Positions 8,397 through 16,760 of a stretch of DNA of 52,518 nucleotides are shown piece by piece (position 1 is the first letter of the stretch; every line of letters begins with the position of its first letter). The DNA lies in contig JAITGE010000021.1 in the NCBI GenBank assembly GCA_031280825.1, positions 1-52,518 of the forward strand, given 5' to 3'. This DNA is from Oscillospiraceae bacterium (GTDB lineage Bacteria; Bacillota; Clostridia; Oscillospirales; Acutalibacteraceae). The position numbers and the translations under genes are program-made. The notes under the pieces were generated by a model. That model made no database searches. It was given only the letters and a program-made list of their open reading frames with translations, and had not been told where the DNA came from.

Positions 8397-9770
8397 TTAC
8401 ATGAACTGCGGGTATGCCGCGTCTGAAAAAACGCTTGGCTGTGCCTCTTGCGCCAAAAACCATTCATACAGCCCAAGATCCGAGCCAAAGCCGTGCCGCC
8501 GCCCGCGAATGAACCAGGTATATTCCGGCAACGGGCAGGCGGAGGCATCCACCACTCGATCGGGCGAAATAAAGTTCTTTTCACCGGGTATCGCTTGGGT
8601 ATAGCCCTGTGGGAAGGTCTGCCCATAGGGCGCGCAAATGGCGCCGCCGCTTTCCTGCGCTGTGCCAATCAAGAAATCGCTCTGGTAAAGCGCTTGCCCT
8701 CCCAGCGGGATAGGCGCGAGATCATAGCTGCAAAGCAGCGCCAGCTTCACCTCCGCCGCCGTTTCCCGCAGGATTTCATCCGTGCGGTTGCCCACGTTAT
8801 AGTGATAATCATCAATCCGCGCGATCAATTGCGCATATTTTTCCGCATCGTTCAGCAAAAGTGCTTTGGCTTTTTCATACGCCGCATCCTCGGTTACAAA
8901 AGCCCAAACGGCGGGCATTTGCGCCAACAGCGGCACAACCGCCTCTCCGTAAAGCGTATCGCTCATGCGCGCCAGCAGTGGGTTTGCCAGCCATTCCAGC
9001 GCATCAAAGCACCCGAGCCATTCCAGCGCGTCCGCCGCAGTGGCAAATTTCCCGCTTGGATCGGCAATATTTTCACGCAAAAACGCGGCAAGCCCTGCGC
9101 CGGATACCTCCAGCCGCTTCTGCAGCAGCTCCTGCGCCAAAACCACGCCGCCGTGCGCGGATACATCCAAAAAAACGCTTTCGATCGCGTCCGTGCCAAA
9201 CTGCTCCAAATAAGCGCAGCCAACAATGCCGCCATAGCTATGCAGCTGCAGCGCAACCCTTTCGCTGCAGCTTTCCTGCTGAACATATGCAATATATTCC
9301 GCCAGCGCGCGCGCTTCCTGCATGGGATCCAACCGCCAATCGGGCAAAAAGCTCCAAAACTGCCGCCCACTGCTGTGATAGCCCGGCGCGGCGTTCCCCC
9401 GCCTGCCCGTCACATTATTTATGCTGTTTCCGTTTGCATCGCAAGCTATGCGCCCCAGCCACCGCAGCACGAAGGCGACCAGAAAATCCGCCGTGCGCTG
9501 CCGCCCGAACAACAGCCGCAGCGGCGCTTGCAGCTGCTCCAGAGCTACCGTTCCCAACGCCGCAACAACAGCGTCTGTGCCCAGCTGCGAAAAAAAGATC
9601 TCAGTCTCCGCCGCGGTTCCCGGGTTTTCAAAAAGCTCCGTCCCAAACCCGCCAACATATACTATCGGTGCGGGAAGCGCCGCGCGCGCAAAAGCGGGCG
9701 CAGCGCAAAGCAGCATCGACACAAAGACCAGCGCGAAGCACAAAACGCGGCAGCGGATCCTTTTTCTCAT
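8397..9770 (-). CDS. Secreted alpha/beta hydrolase, lipase-like
   Basis: A 457-residue exported protein with a signal peptide at residues 1-30 (basic start, hydrophobic core, AFARA cleavage zone). The mature part begins with PIVYVGGFGTELFENPG, the opening strand of an LCAT/PGAP1-like lipase fold. The nucleophile elbow is LHSYGG with S178. A candidate catalytic histidine is in RRHGFGSDLGLYEW near the C-terminus, and an aspartate could come from DYHYNVGN or nearby. Substrate is unknown; an ester or lipid at the cell surface is an inference. The start at 9768-9770 follows AAAGGGTGG, and the gene begins 16 bases after the rodA-like stop, so the two are probably one operon. The frame is open upstream, but only inside the preceding gene's end. 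Confidence 0.75.
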   Translation of the reverse strand: MRKRIRCRVLCFALVFVSMLLCAAPAFARAALPAPIVYVGGFGTELFENPGTAAETEIFFSQLGTDAVVAALGTVALEQLQAPLRLLFGRQRTADFLVAFVLRWLGRIACDANGNSINNVTGRRGNAAPGYHSSGRQFWSFLPDWRLDPMQEARALAEYIAYVQQESCSERVALQLHSYGGIVGCAYLEQFGTDAIESVFLDVSAHGGVVLAQELLQKRLEVSGAGLAAFLRENIADPSGKFATAADALEWLGCFDALEWLANPLLARMSDTLYGEAVVPLLAQMPAVWAFVTEDAAYEKAKALLLNDAEKYAQLIARIDDYHYNVGNRTDEILRETAAEVKLALLCSYDLAPIPLGGQALYQSDFLIGTAQESGGAICAPYGQTFPQGYTQAIPGEKNFISPDRVVDASACPLPEYTWFIRGRRHGFGSDLGLYEWFLAQEAQPSVFSDAAYPQFM

Positions 9771-9786
9771 AGCAGCCACCCTTTCT

Positions 9787-11022
9787 TTACGTGTATAAAT
9801 AATCAAAATACGACTCCGTATCCTCGTGCTCATTTTGATGGCGATACGCCGTTAAAACCAGACCGATACCGATATACACACACAAATTGGACGAGCCGCC
9901 CGCGCTAAAAAACGGCAGCGTAATGCCGATCACCGGCAACAGCTGGATGCACATGCCAATATTGATTACCACCTGTGCGCCGATCATAAGCGCGACACCG
10001 CTGCAAAGCAGCCGGGCACGGGTGTTACGGGTGCGTCCGCTCACCCGCACAAGGCGAATGACGATAACCGCCAGCAGCAGCAGCACGCCTAATGCGCCCA
10101 CAAAACCAAGCTCCTCGCCCGCGACAGAAAAAATCATGTCGTTCTGGCTTTCCGGCACAGAGCCGCTTTGAATGTAGCTTCCTTTGAACAAGCCTTCGCC
10201 CAGCAATTGCCCCGAACCCATCGCATATCGCGCCTGCCGCTGCTGATACAGCACCGCTTTCAGCTGCTCCTCTGTCAGCATTTGCGGCGCATAAACGGCA
10301 TAAATACGCTGCTTCTGAAAACTGTTGATGAAATAAATCCACACTGCGGGCATAGCGGCGGCGGCAAGCGCCAGCATCGCCGCGAACCATCGCAGCCGAA
10401 GTCCCGCCAGAAAAAGCATCCCCGCCGTGATGCACAAAAACACCAGCGCGCTGCCCAAATCCCCCGTGCGCACCACCAGCGCAAAGGGAAGCCCCGCGTG
10501 CACCGCCAGCATCACCATCGCTTTGAGCTTGTTAATGTTATTGCGCACCAAATGCAAATGCCATGTGAAGGAGATGATAAACCCGACCTTGAGCAGCTCG
10601 GAGGGCTGAAAAAAGATGCCGCCCGCCACAGGAAGCTTGATCCAAACCGCGGAATCCGCCCGACCCGCCGGCGCGGCGCGCAAAGGCGTGAACAGTAGCA
10701 TCATCATGAGCAGACACACGCCTGCAAAAACATACCAAAAGCGTAAAATCAGTTCATAATCCAAAAAGCTCGCGGCGATTGCAATCGCCGCGCCCAGCAC
10801 GGTTGCCGCCGCCATCACAATCACATCGCGCGAAACAGGCATCTCGGCTGCTTGCGCCGTGCGCAGCGTCGCCGAATGTACCAAAAGCAAACCAAAGACC
10901 GACGCCGCAAAGCACAGCAGCAGTGTAATCCAATCCGTTTTCGCCAAAAACGCGGGCACGCCTCTGCCCCCCGCGCGCATAATGCTCTGCCGCTTTTCGC
11001 GCGTTCGCTTCCGTCCTGCCAT
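9787..11022 (-). CDS. SEDS-family glycosyltransferase (RodA/FtsW/SpoVE)
   Basis: Polytopic membrane protein of 411 residues with about ten membrane segments. The SEDS family polymerises lipid II into glycan strands together with a class B penicillin-binding protein. Family blocks are visible in order: FFQPSELLKV, TGDLGSALVF (containing the functionally essential aspartate), PESQNDMIFSVAGEELGFVG and LPVIGITLPFFSAGGSS. The normally preceding lysine-proline (KQPDLG in RodA) is RTGDLG here. The ATG at 11020-11022 follows a G-run. No penicillin-binding protein is adjacent; the next gene is a secreted lipase-like hydrolase. The choice among RodA, FtsW and SpoVE cannot be made by eye. Confidence 0.88.
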   Translation of the reverse strand: MAGRKRTREKRQSIMRAGGRGVPAFLAKTDWITLLLCFAASVFGLLLVHSATLRTAQAAEMPVSRDVIVMAAATVLGAAIAIAASFLDYELILRFWYVFAGVCLLMMMLLFTPLRAAPAGRADSAVWIKLPVAGGIFFQPSELLKVGFIISFTWHLHLVRNNINKLKAMVMLAVHAGLPFALVVRTGDLGSALVFLCITAGMLFLAGLRLRWFAAMLALAAAAMPAVWIYFINSFQKQRIYAVYAPQMLTEEQLKAVLYQQRQARYAMGSGQLLGEGLFKGSYIQSGSVPESQNDMIFSVAGEELGFVGALGVLLLLAVIVIRLVRVSGRTRNTRARLLCSGVALMIGAQVVINIGMCIQLLPVIGITLPFFSAGGSSNLCVYIGIGLVLTAYRHQNEHEDTESYFDYLYT

Positions 11023-11053
11023 CCAACCCCCCCCTGCACGATTTCTCCCTCAC

Positions 11054-11082
11054 ATTATAATTGCAAAACCGCCGCATTGCAA
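11054..11082 (-). promoter_or_regulatory. Sigma-A promoter of the rodA-like/hydrolase operon
   Basis: On the minus strand, TTGCAA (11082-11077) and TATAAT (11059-11054) are 17 bp apart. Transcription would begin near 11047, some 25 bases before the SEDS start. Confidence 0.75.
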
Positions 11083-11111
11083 GAGAAAAATTAGGAGCGC
11101 ATCAATATATT

Positions 11112-12803
11112 TCATTCTCCGCCCAAATCCCGGTTCACAGCGCAAAGGACGCCCAGCACCGCCGCCGTGTTGATGTTCGGGCTTTGCCCCACGCCAAAGC
11201 GCATTTTTCCGCTCGGCGCTTGCACCTGAATGTAAGCCACGCCCGTCGCATCCGCGCCCGCGCCTACCGCATGCTCAAAATAATCCACAAAACGGTAGCC
11301 CTCAAGCCCCAACTGATTCAAAGCGTTGCAAGCAGCGTTGATCGGTCCGTTGCCATCGCCCGCAATGGGAACGACAGCGCCGCCGTCGCGGAGCACCTTG
11401 CCTTCAAAATGCACATAGCTCTCTTCGTTCGGGTCCTCAATTTCAACAAATCGGTGCGAGAGCAGCGTAAGCTTCCCTTGGTATTCAGAATATTCGCGCT
11501 TAAAAATGCCAAGCACCTCGTCCGGCGTAATTTCGCGCCCCGCCGCGTCGCAATACGCTTTCACCGCAGCGCCGAATTCCGGGTGCATCGCCTTGGGCAG
11601 ACGGTAACCAAAGCCTTGCTCCATCACAAACGCCGCGCCGCCCTTACCGCTCTGGCTGTTAATGCGAACCACCGGCTCATATTGCCGCCCCACGTCTGCG
11701 GGATCCAGCGGCAGATACGGGATTTCCCAATAATCGCCCTTCTGCTCCCGCATCCACAAATGTCCCTTATTGATGGCATCCTGGTGCGAACCCGAAAAGG
11801 CGGTGAACACCAAGTCCCCGGCATAAGGATGCCGCGCGTGGACAGGCAATTTCGTCACGCGCTCATAAAATGCGCGTACCCGCCCGATATCACTGAAATC
11901 CAGCCGCGGGTCAACGCCCTGGGTGAACATATTCATGGCGACGTTCACCATGTCACAGTTGCCCGTGCGCTCACCGTTACCAAAGAGCGTTCCCTCCAGG
12001 CGATCCGCGCCGGCCAGCAAGCCCAGCTCCGCCGTCGCCGTCGCCGTGCCGCGGTCGTTGTGCGGGTGCAGACTGATAATCGCCGCCGCACGGTTGGGCA
12101 GACGGTCGCAAAAATCCTCAATTAGATCTGCAAATTGGCTGGGCAGGCAGTTTTCCACCGTAGAGGGCAGGTTCAGGATCACCTTATCCTCCGCGCTTGC
12201 CCCAAGCTCCTCCATCACCCGGCGGCACACCCAGAGCGCGTTTTCCGGCTCGGTACCCATGTAGCTTTCAGGGCTGTATTCGTAACGCAAGTTCACACCT
12301 GTGCGCGCCCGCGCCGCATCACCCAACTGCTTGATGAGCCTTGCGCCCTGCGCCGCAATTTCCACAATCCCTTCCATATCGCTGCGAAACACCACCCTGC
12401 GCTGAAGCGCCGAGGTCGAATTGTAAAAATGAAAAATCACATTCTTCGCACCCTCGATGGCCTCGAAGGTGCGGCGGATCAAATGCTCCCGCGCCTGCAC
12501 CAGCACCTGCACGGTAACATCGTCAGGAATGTATCCCCCCTCAATGAGCGTGCGCAAAATCTCATATTCCGTTTCGGAGGCCGAAGGAAAGCCGACTTCA
12601 ATTTCCTTCACCCCAATTTCACAGAGCAAGCGGAACATCTCCAGCTTTTCCTGCAAATTCATGGGGTTGATCAAAGCTTGGTTGCCATCGCGCAAATCCA
12701 CGCTGCACCAAATGGGTGCGCGTTCAATCCGCCGATCCGGCCAACGGCGATTCGGCTTGGCAATGGGCTGAAATGACCGATACTTTTGATAACTGGAATT
12801 CAT
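11112..12803 (-). CDS. leuA: 2-isopropylmalate synthase
   Basis: Condenses 2-ketoisovalerate with acetyl-CoA, the first committed step of leucine synthesis. The 563 residues match the longer LeuA type (as in Actinobacteria and some Clostridia) rather than the roughly 510-residue type. The TIM-barrel metal and catalytic motifs are SVDLRDGNQAL near the start and LHPHNDRG in the middle; the C-terminal LeuA regulatory domain, which binds leucine, begins near residue 430 and includes VPIAGDGNGPINA. The ATG at 12801-12803 follows AGGAAGGGAG. Other leu genes are absent from the window. A T-box leader lies directly upstream, so expression should respond to uncharged leucyl-tRNA. Confidence 0.93.
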   Translation of the reverse strand: MNSSYQKYRSFQPIAKPNRRWPDRRIERAPIWCSVDLRDGNQALINPMNLQEKLEMFRLLCEIGVKEIEVGFPSASETEYEILRTLIEGGYIPDDVTVQVLVQAREHLIRRTFEAIEGAKNVIFHFYNSTSALQRRVVFRSDMEGIVEIAAQGARLIKQLGDAARARTGVNLRYEYSPESYMGTEPENALWVCRRVMEELGASAEDKVILNLPSTVENCLPSQFADLIEDFCDRLPNRAAAIISLHPHNDRGTATATAELGLLAGADRLEGTLFGNGERTGNCDMVNVAMNMFTQGVDPRLDFSDIGRVRAFYERVTKLPVHARHPYAGDLVFTAFSGSHQDAINKGHLWMREQKGDYWEIPYLPLDPADVGRQYEPVVRINSQSGKGGAAFVMEQGFGYRLPKAMHPEFGAAVKAYCDAAGREITPDEVLGIFKREYSEYQGKLTLLSHRFVEIEDPNEESYVHFEGKVLRDGGAVVPIAGDGNGPINAACNALNQLGLEGYRFVDYFEHAVGAGADATGVAYIQVQAPSGKMRFGVGQSPNINTAAVLGVLCAVNRDLGGE

Positions 12804-12879
12804 CTCTCTTTGCTCCCTTCCTCTATTGGGACACCCGCGGCACGCAGCGCGTTTGCAACAAGCGCATCCGGACGCACAT

Positions 12880-13233
12880 AATTGCGATAAGCAGATCTTC
12901 CGCAGAAAATCCCAAAAATAAAATACCCCCAAACACACCCCGCAAGGGATGCTGTTCAGGGGCGAAGAATCTCATGAAAAGGATTCCACGCGGTACCACC
13001 CTAATTCGATTGCGAATTAACACCGCAATCCTCAGCGGGCTTCCAACAAAACCCCGACCTTTACGCAGTCCACACGTCCGACCCTACTGCGTATGCACGC
13101 ATACGGTTCAGGTCAACGGCTCCGGAATGAGCTATACACACAGCACCGGGCATTGGCTTACAGCGACCGCCAACTCTCTGCAGCTCGGCAATGCATCTTA
13201 TTTTCCATCAAAGCCTTTCTCATATTAAGTTCT
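12880..13233 (-). promoter_or_regulatory. T-box riboswitch, leucine type, of leuA
   Basis: The signature AGGGTGGTACCGCG is read on the minus strand at 13002-12989. Upstream are Stem I elements, and a CTC triplet at 13131-13129 followed by A sits where the specifier codon is expected. CTC is a leucine codon, which fits the gene controlled. Downstream, GCATCCC/GGGGTGT around 12955-12935 can form a terminator followed by TATTTTATTTTT. When uncharged tRNA-Leu binds, the antiterminator forms and leuA is read. Confidence 0.9.
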
Positions 13234-13239
13234 ATCAAC

Positions 13240-13268
13240 AGTATACGGAGCGACGGCATGAAAGTCAA
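13240..13268 (-). promoter_or_regulatory. Sigma-A promoter of the leuA leader
   Basis: TTGACT (13268-13263) and TATACT (13245-13240) on the minus strand, 17 bp apart. This fixes the T-box transcript start near 13233. It stands back to back with the promoter of the hydrolase gene. Confidence 0.8.
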
Positions 13269-13294
13269 GTGAATTTATTCAACATCTTCCCCGT

Positions 13295-13323
13295 TTGACA
13301 GCCGCCTACGCATATGCTATAGT
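13295..13323 (+). promoter_or_regulatory. Sigma-A promoter of the membrane hydrolase gene
   Basis: TTGACA (13295-13300) and TATAGT (13318-13323) with a 17-bp spacer. The likely transcript start near 13330 rules out the TTG at 13323 as a start codon. Confidence 0.8.
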
Positions 13324-13349
13324 TGGTAAAAACGATGGAGGGCATTGCT

Positions 13350-14342
13350 GTGGAAAACACGCGAATTTTTGGGGTCGTTCTTGCCGTGCTCCTATTGCTC
13401 TTGCCGGTCGCGTTATCAGCGGCAGGCTACGGCGGCTTTGTATATGCGTTGCACCGCCCCAAGCAGCACCGCCCCGCAAAGCCCGGCAAGCAGGGAGCAG
13501 ACCCGATAAGGCTGGCGCGGGACGCCGCGCGCAGTGCTGCAAAAAAGCGCTTCACCGCCCTTGCACCGGAGGATTGCATGTTGCAAAGCGCAGATAACAC
13601 AAACCTGCGGGCGTGGTTTTTCCCTGCGGTCAATCCGCACAGCCGCCGTTTGGTCGTCTTCGCCCACGGCTATCACAACGATGGACCGGGAGAGTTCGCG
13701 GATCAGCTCGCCTTTTACCGCAGCGACATGGGATTCCATTGCTTGTTCCCGGATCACCGAGCGCACGGGCGCAGCGGTGGCAAAACAATCGGCTTCGGCG
13801 CGCCGGAAGCCCGCGATCTGCTTGCTTGGGCGCAAAATTTCATCACCCGCCTGGGCAGCGACGTCGAAATTGTGCTGCATGGTATTAGTATGGGCGCGGC
13901 GACAGTACTGCTCTGCAGCACCATGCATCCGCCACCGCAAATAAAGTGCGTTATCGCCGATTGCGGCTACACAAACGCCCTTGCGCAAATTCGCCACACC
14001 ATGCGAACAGAGCTGCGGCTACGCTTTGCGCCGTTGCTGTGGGTCATGGAACTCTGGGCGCGGCTCTTAGGCAAGGTATCGTTGCGTCACGCCTCCGACC
14101 CGCTGGGTAAAATGCCAAACGCAACCCTTCCGGCGCTGTTCATCCACGGCGAAGAAGACAGCTTCGTGCCCTTTGAAATGGGAAAACATCTTTTTGCCGC
14201 CTGCCCCGCAGAAAAAGATTGCCTGTGGATACCCGGCGCGGCGCACGCAATGTGTTATTCCATGGATACCCCCGCTTACCAAAACGCCGTCGAACGTTGG
14301 TGCAAGCGATACATACAATTTGAAGATCCTGTGCGACGCTGA
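13350..14342 (+). CDS. Membrane-anchored alpha/beta hydrolase
   Basis: A 330-residue protein of the serine aminopeptidase/BAAT-like hydrolase group (YqkD/YfhR type). One N-terminal membrane segment at about residues 6-28 leaves the catalytic domain outside the cell. The oxyanion motif is VVFAHGYHND, the nucleophile S180 is in HGISMGAA, the acid is probably the aspartate in HGEEDSFVPF, and the histidine is in GAAHAMCY. The GTG at 13350 has GGAGGG at 13337-13342 with a 7-base gap, better placed than the ATG at 13335. The natural substrate is unknown. Confidence 0.8.
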   Translation: MENTRIFGVVLAVLLLLLPVALSAAGYGGFVYALHRPKQHRPAKPGKQGADPIRLARDAARSAAKKRFTALAPEDCMLQSADNTNLRAWFFPAVNPHSRRLVVFAHGYHNDGPGEFADQLAFYRSDMGFHCLFPDHRAHGRSGGKTIGFGAPEARDLLAWAQNFITRLGSDVEIVLHGISMGAATVLLCSTMHPPPQIKCVIADCGYTNALAQIRHTMRTELRLRFAPLLWVMELWARLLGKVSLRHASDPLGKMPNATLPALFIHGEEDSFVPFEMGKHLFAACPAEKDCLWIPGAAHAMCYSMDTPAYQNAVERWCKRYIQFEDPVRR

Positions 14343-14369
14343 CAGCTTTTCTGCGCCAAACCGCATAAA

Positions 14370-15128
14370 TTATCCACGCAGCCGCTTTTGCAGCTCCGGC
14401 CGCATTTCAGTCATATTCTCCCAGTACCGCTTGGGCATCATTGTCATGCGGCAGCGGGGGTTCTCGCGCCCTTCGATCGCCACAGTATCATAAAAACGCT
14501 GCCATAAGGCGCGATAGCGGGCTTCCTGCGCAGATACCTCAGGGAATTCAATGTGCGCCGCCTCCACCATGCGGCTTTGCCCGCATTCATATATCAAAGC
14601 GGCACGGTGCGTTTTGTCAAATATCAAGTAGCTCTCACTGCGATACCTAGCGGCGAAATGCGGCGCAAGGAAAGGCAGCACAAAATTCTTGGGCGTAATT
14701 GCCGCCGCCAGATGCCCGTTATAATCCGAAAACCGCACAAAGCCCTTGAGCAAATGTGCTTCCCGCAGCAAATGCCGCTCAGCTTGGAGCAAAACCGCCA
14801 GATCCGGGTCACTCCACCCCTGCCACAGCCGCTTTGCGCCCTCCCGCCAGCAGCGCTCCAACAGGCAAAGCATCCGCAGCTCCCGCCCCTCCAAGCAAGA
14901 ATAGAACACGCACTCCGTCAGTTCCAACGCGCGCGGCGCAATCCGCTCGCCAATAGATCGCCGCACCCGCAGCGCCTTTTCGCGATCTGTTTCAATCCAG
15001 ACAGGTGCGAACAAACGGGGCTGGGTCTCCGCCTCCGCCTCGATTGCGGCGGGCAGCTCACCTTGATAAATCGCCTCAAAAACGCAGCAATAAAAGCCCT
15101 CCATGGAACCGTCATATTGATAGACCAT
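14370..15128 (-). CDS. DUF4130 / TIGR03915-type protein, probable DNA repair partner
   Basis: A 252-residue cytoplasmic protein that I recognise as the TIGR03915 type with a DUF4130 region: it opens with YQYDGSMEGFYCCVFEAIY, carries LLKGFVRFSD and LAPHFAARYRSESYLIFDK, and ends with MMPKRYWENMTE. This family is found next to a radical SAM protein of the TIGR03916 type, and in proteobacteria a related domain is fused to a uracil-DNA-glycosylase-like domain. That is the basis for the DNA repair or modification proposal; the activity is not known to me. The ATG at 15126-15128 lies 16 bases after the stop of the radical SAM gene, so translation is probably coupled. Its own ribosome site is weak. 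Confidence 0.78.
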   Translation of the reverse strand: MVYQYDGSMEGFYCCVFEAIYQGELPAAIEAEAETQPRLFAPVWIETDREKALRVRRSIGERIAPRALELTECVFYSCLEGRELRMLCLLERCWREGAKRLWQGWSDPDLAVLLQAERHLLREAHLLKGFVRFSDYNGHLAAAITPKNFVLPFLAPHFAARYRSESYLIFDKTHRAALIYECGQSRMVEAAHIEFPEVSAQEARYRALWQRFYDTVAIEGRENPRCRMTMMPKRYWENMTEMRPELQKRLRG

Positions 15129-15144
15129 ATCCCGCGCCGTCGGT

Positions 15145-16515
15145 TCACGCACTGCACAGCCCCCCCATAACCCGCACAGCCTCCTCCGCCGCTTCACGCA
15201 GATTTTTTACGTCGCCCGCACCGGGCAATCCCAGCGGTGCAGCCTGAAAAAAACTCAGCTGCTCCATACCAAAGGCGAATATTTTCGGGTCAAGCAACGC
15301 CCGCGCCACCGCTTCACCGGGCAACCGCACGCCGCACGGGTGATCCGCCGTTAAAATAAAGTATTGCGCCCGCTTAAGTACCACACCCATACGTTTGAGT
15401 GCCGAAAAATCCAGCTTCATGCCGCGCCGCTCGGCAAGAATGCGCTGGCAGCTGCGCGGTCCGATACCCGGAACACGCAACAGAGCTTCGCGCGCGGCTC
15501 GTTGAACGTCCACGGGGAAGTGCTCCGGGTGGCACAGCGCCCAATTGCACTTTGGGTCAACATAGGGGTTAAAGTCAGGGGCGGCTTCATCCAAAAGCTC
15601 TTCGGCGGCAAAATTGTATTGGCGCAGCAAAAAATCCGCCTGATACAACCGATGCTCCCGCAGCAACGGCGGCTTGGTTTCAAGGCTTGGCAGTAAACTG
15701 TGCTGCCGCACAGGGATATACGCCGAATAAAACACCCGCTTGAGCCGATATTTCTGATACAAGCCCTCCGCCAGACGCATAATCTGCAAATCACTTTCCG
15801 GCGTTGCGCCGATGATCATTTGCGTCGCCTGCCCGGCGGGAGCAAAACGCGGGGAACCTTTGTGTATGGCAGGCAGACGGTTCGCCGTAGTTTGCAGCGC
15901 GCACGGCTTCGTATTGCTTTCCTGAAGCCAACCGTGCATCTGCTCCATGGGGCGCAGGATGGCGCGGCGGTTCTTCTGCGGCGCAAGCGCCTGCAGGCTC
16001 GCCTCGCTCGGCAGCTCGATATTCACGCTCATGCGATCCGCAACCAAGCCCATGCGCCAAATTAACTCCGGCGAGGCGCCCGGTATCGTTTTTGCATGGA
16101 TATACCCGTGAAATTGATATTGCTTGCGCAAAAGCTCTACCACACGCAGCATCCGCTCCATGGTATAATCCGCATCCCGCAGCACCCCGCTGGAAAGAAA
16201 AAGCCCTTCGATATAATTGCGGCGGTAAAACTGAATGGTCAGCTCCGCCAATTCCTCAGGGCTGAAAGCGACGCGCGGCACGTCGTTGCTGCGGCGGTTA
16301 ACGCAGTAAGCGCAATCATATATGCAACTGTTGGTCATCAACACCTTCAGCAGCGAAATACATCGCCCGTCCGCCGCGAACGAGTGGCAACACCCAGCAG
16401 GCAAAGCCGAGCCAAGCTCACCCGCGCCCGCCGCCCGGTTCGAACCGGAGGAAGTGCAGGCAGCATCGTATTTTGCGCCGTTAACCAAGTGCTCCAGCTT
16501 TTCCAGCAGCTCCAA
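15145..16515 (-). CDS. Radical SAM protein, TIGR03916 type (putative DNA modification/repair)
   Basis: A 456-residue protein with the [4Fe-4S] motif CIYDCAYC, preceded by LLKVLMTNSC, and a radical SAM barrel (FLSSGVLRDADYTMERML, YIHAKTIPGAS, MSVNIELPSE). Near the C-terminus LLRVPGIGPRSCQRILAERR is a helix-hairpin-helix DNA-binding motif. The combination is typical of the TIGR03916 family, paired here with its usual DUF4130 partner. The best start is TTG at 16513-16515 with GGAGG (complement of 16523-16527) seven bases upstream; the longer open frame to 16587 has no ribosome site. Four more cysteines lie in the N-terminal 60 residues. Substrate and lesion are unknown. Confidence 0.82.
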   Translation of the reverse strand: MELLEKLEHLVNGAKYDAACTSSGSNRAAGAGELGSALPAGCCHSFAADGRCISLLKVLMTNSCIYDCAYCVNRRSNDVPRVAFSPEELAELTIQFYRRNYIEGLFLSSGVLRDADYTMERMLRVVELLRKQYQFHGYIHAKTIPGASPELIWRMGLVADRMSVNIELPSEASLQALAPQKNRRAILRPMEQMHGWLQESNTKPCALQTTANRLPAIHKGSPRFAPAGQATQMIIGATPESDLQIMRLAEGLYQKYRLKRVFYSAYIPVRQHSLLPSLETKPPLLREHRLYQADFLLRQYNFAAEELLDEAAPDFNPYVDPKCNWALCHPEHFPVDVQRAAREALLRVPGIGPRSCQRILAERRGMKLDFSALKRMGVVLKRAQYFILTADHPCGVRLPGEAVARALLDPKIFAFGMEQLSFFQAAPLGLPGAGDVKNLREAAEEAVRVMGGLCSA

Positions 16516-16669
16516 CGCAAAACCTCCAAACAGAACAATTGAACTATAAACGGAATATTCGTTCTTCGCTCTACCAATATAGCACATCCGTTCGGAAAAA
16601 GCAAGCTTTTTTGCAAATTTTTTTCAATCGGCTTGCCAAGAGATTTTTTATAAATCGCACATTTTCGGC

Positions 16670-16698
16670 TTGTTTTTTATTTTTAGCTATGGTATAAT
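16670..16698 (+). promoter_or_regulatory. Sigma-A promoter of ftsZ
   Basis: TTGTTT (16670-16675) and TATAAT (16693-16698), 17 bp apart, in an AT-rich gap between divergent genes. The ribosome site AGGAGGG is at 16747-16753. Confidence 0.75.
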
Positions 16699-16760
16699 AC
16701 AACATATTGAGATTTCACGCCCGGCGGCGCTTTCTCATGTTGCATTAGGAGGGAATTGCC

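Noticed and set aside
8448-9908. 486-codon open frame on the plus strand
   Set aside because: Opposite the secreted hydrolase gene, which has a signal peptide, catalytic motif and ribosome site; the plus frame is Arg/Gln/Pro-rich shadow sequence.
11061-12125. 354-codon open frame on the plus strand
   Set aside because: Antisense to leuA; basic, low-complexity translation without a start site.
14370-16515. Spore photoproduct lyase
   Set aside because: The CIYDCAYC motif with the C-terminal helix-hairpin-helix and the DUF4130 partner fits the TIGR03916 family; the lyase has a different cysteine spacing context and stands alone.
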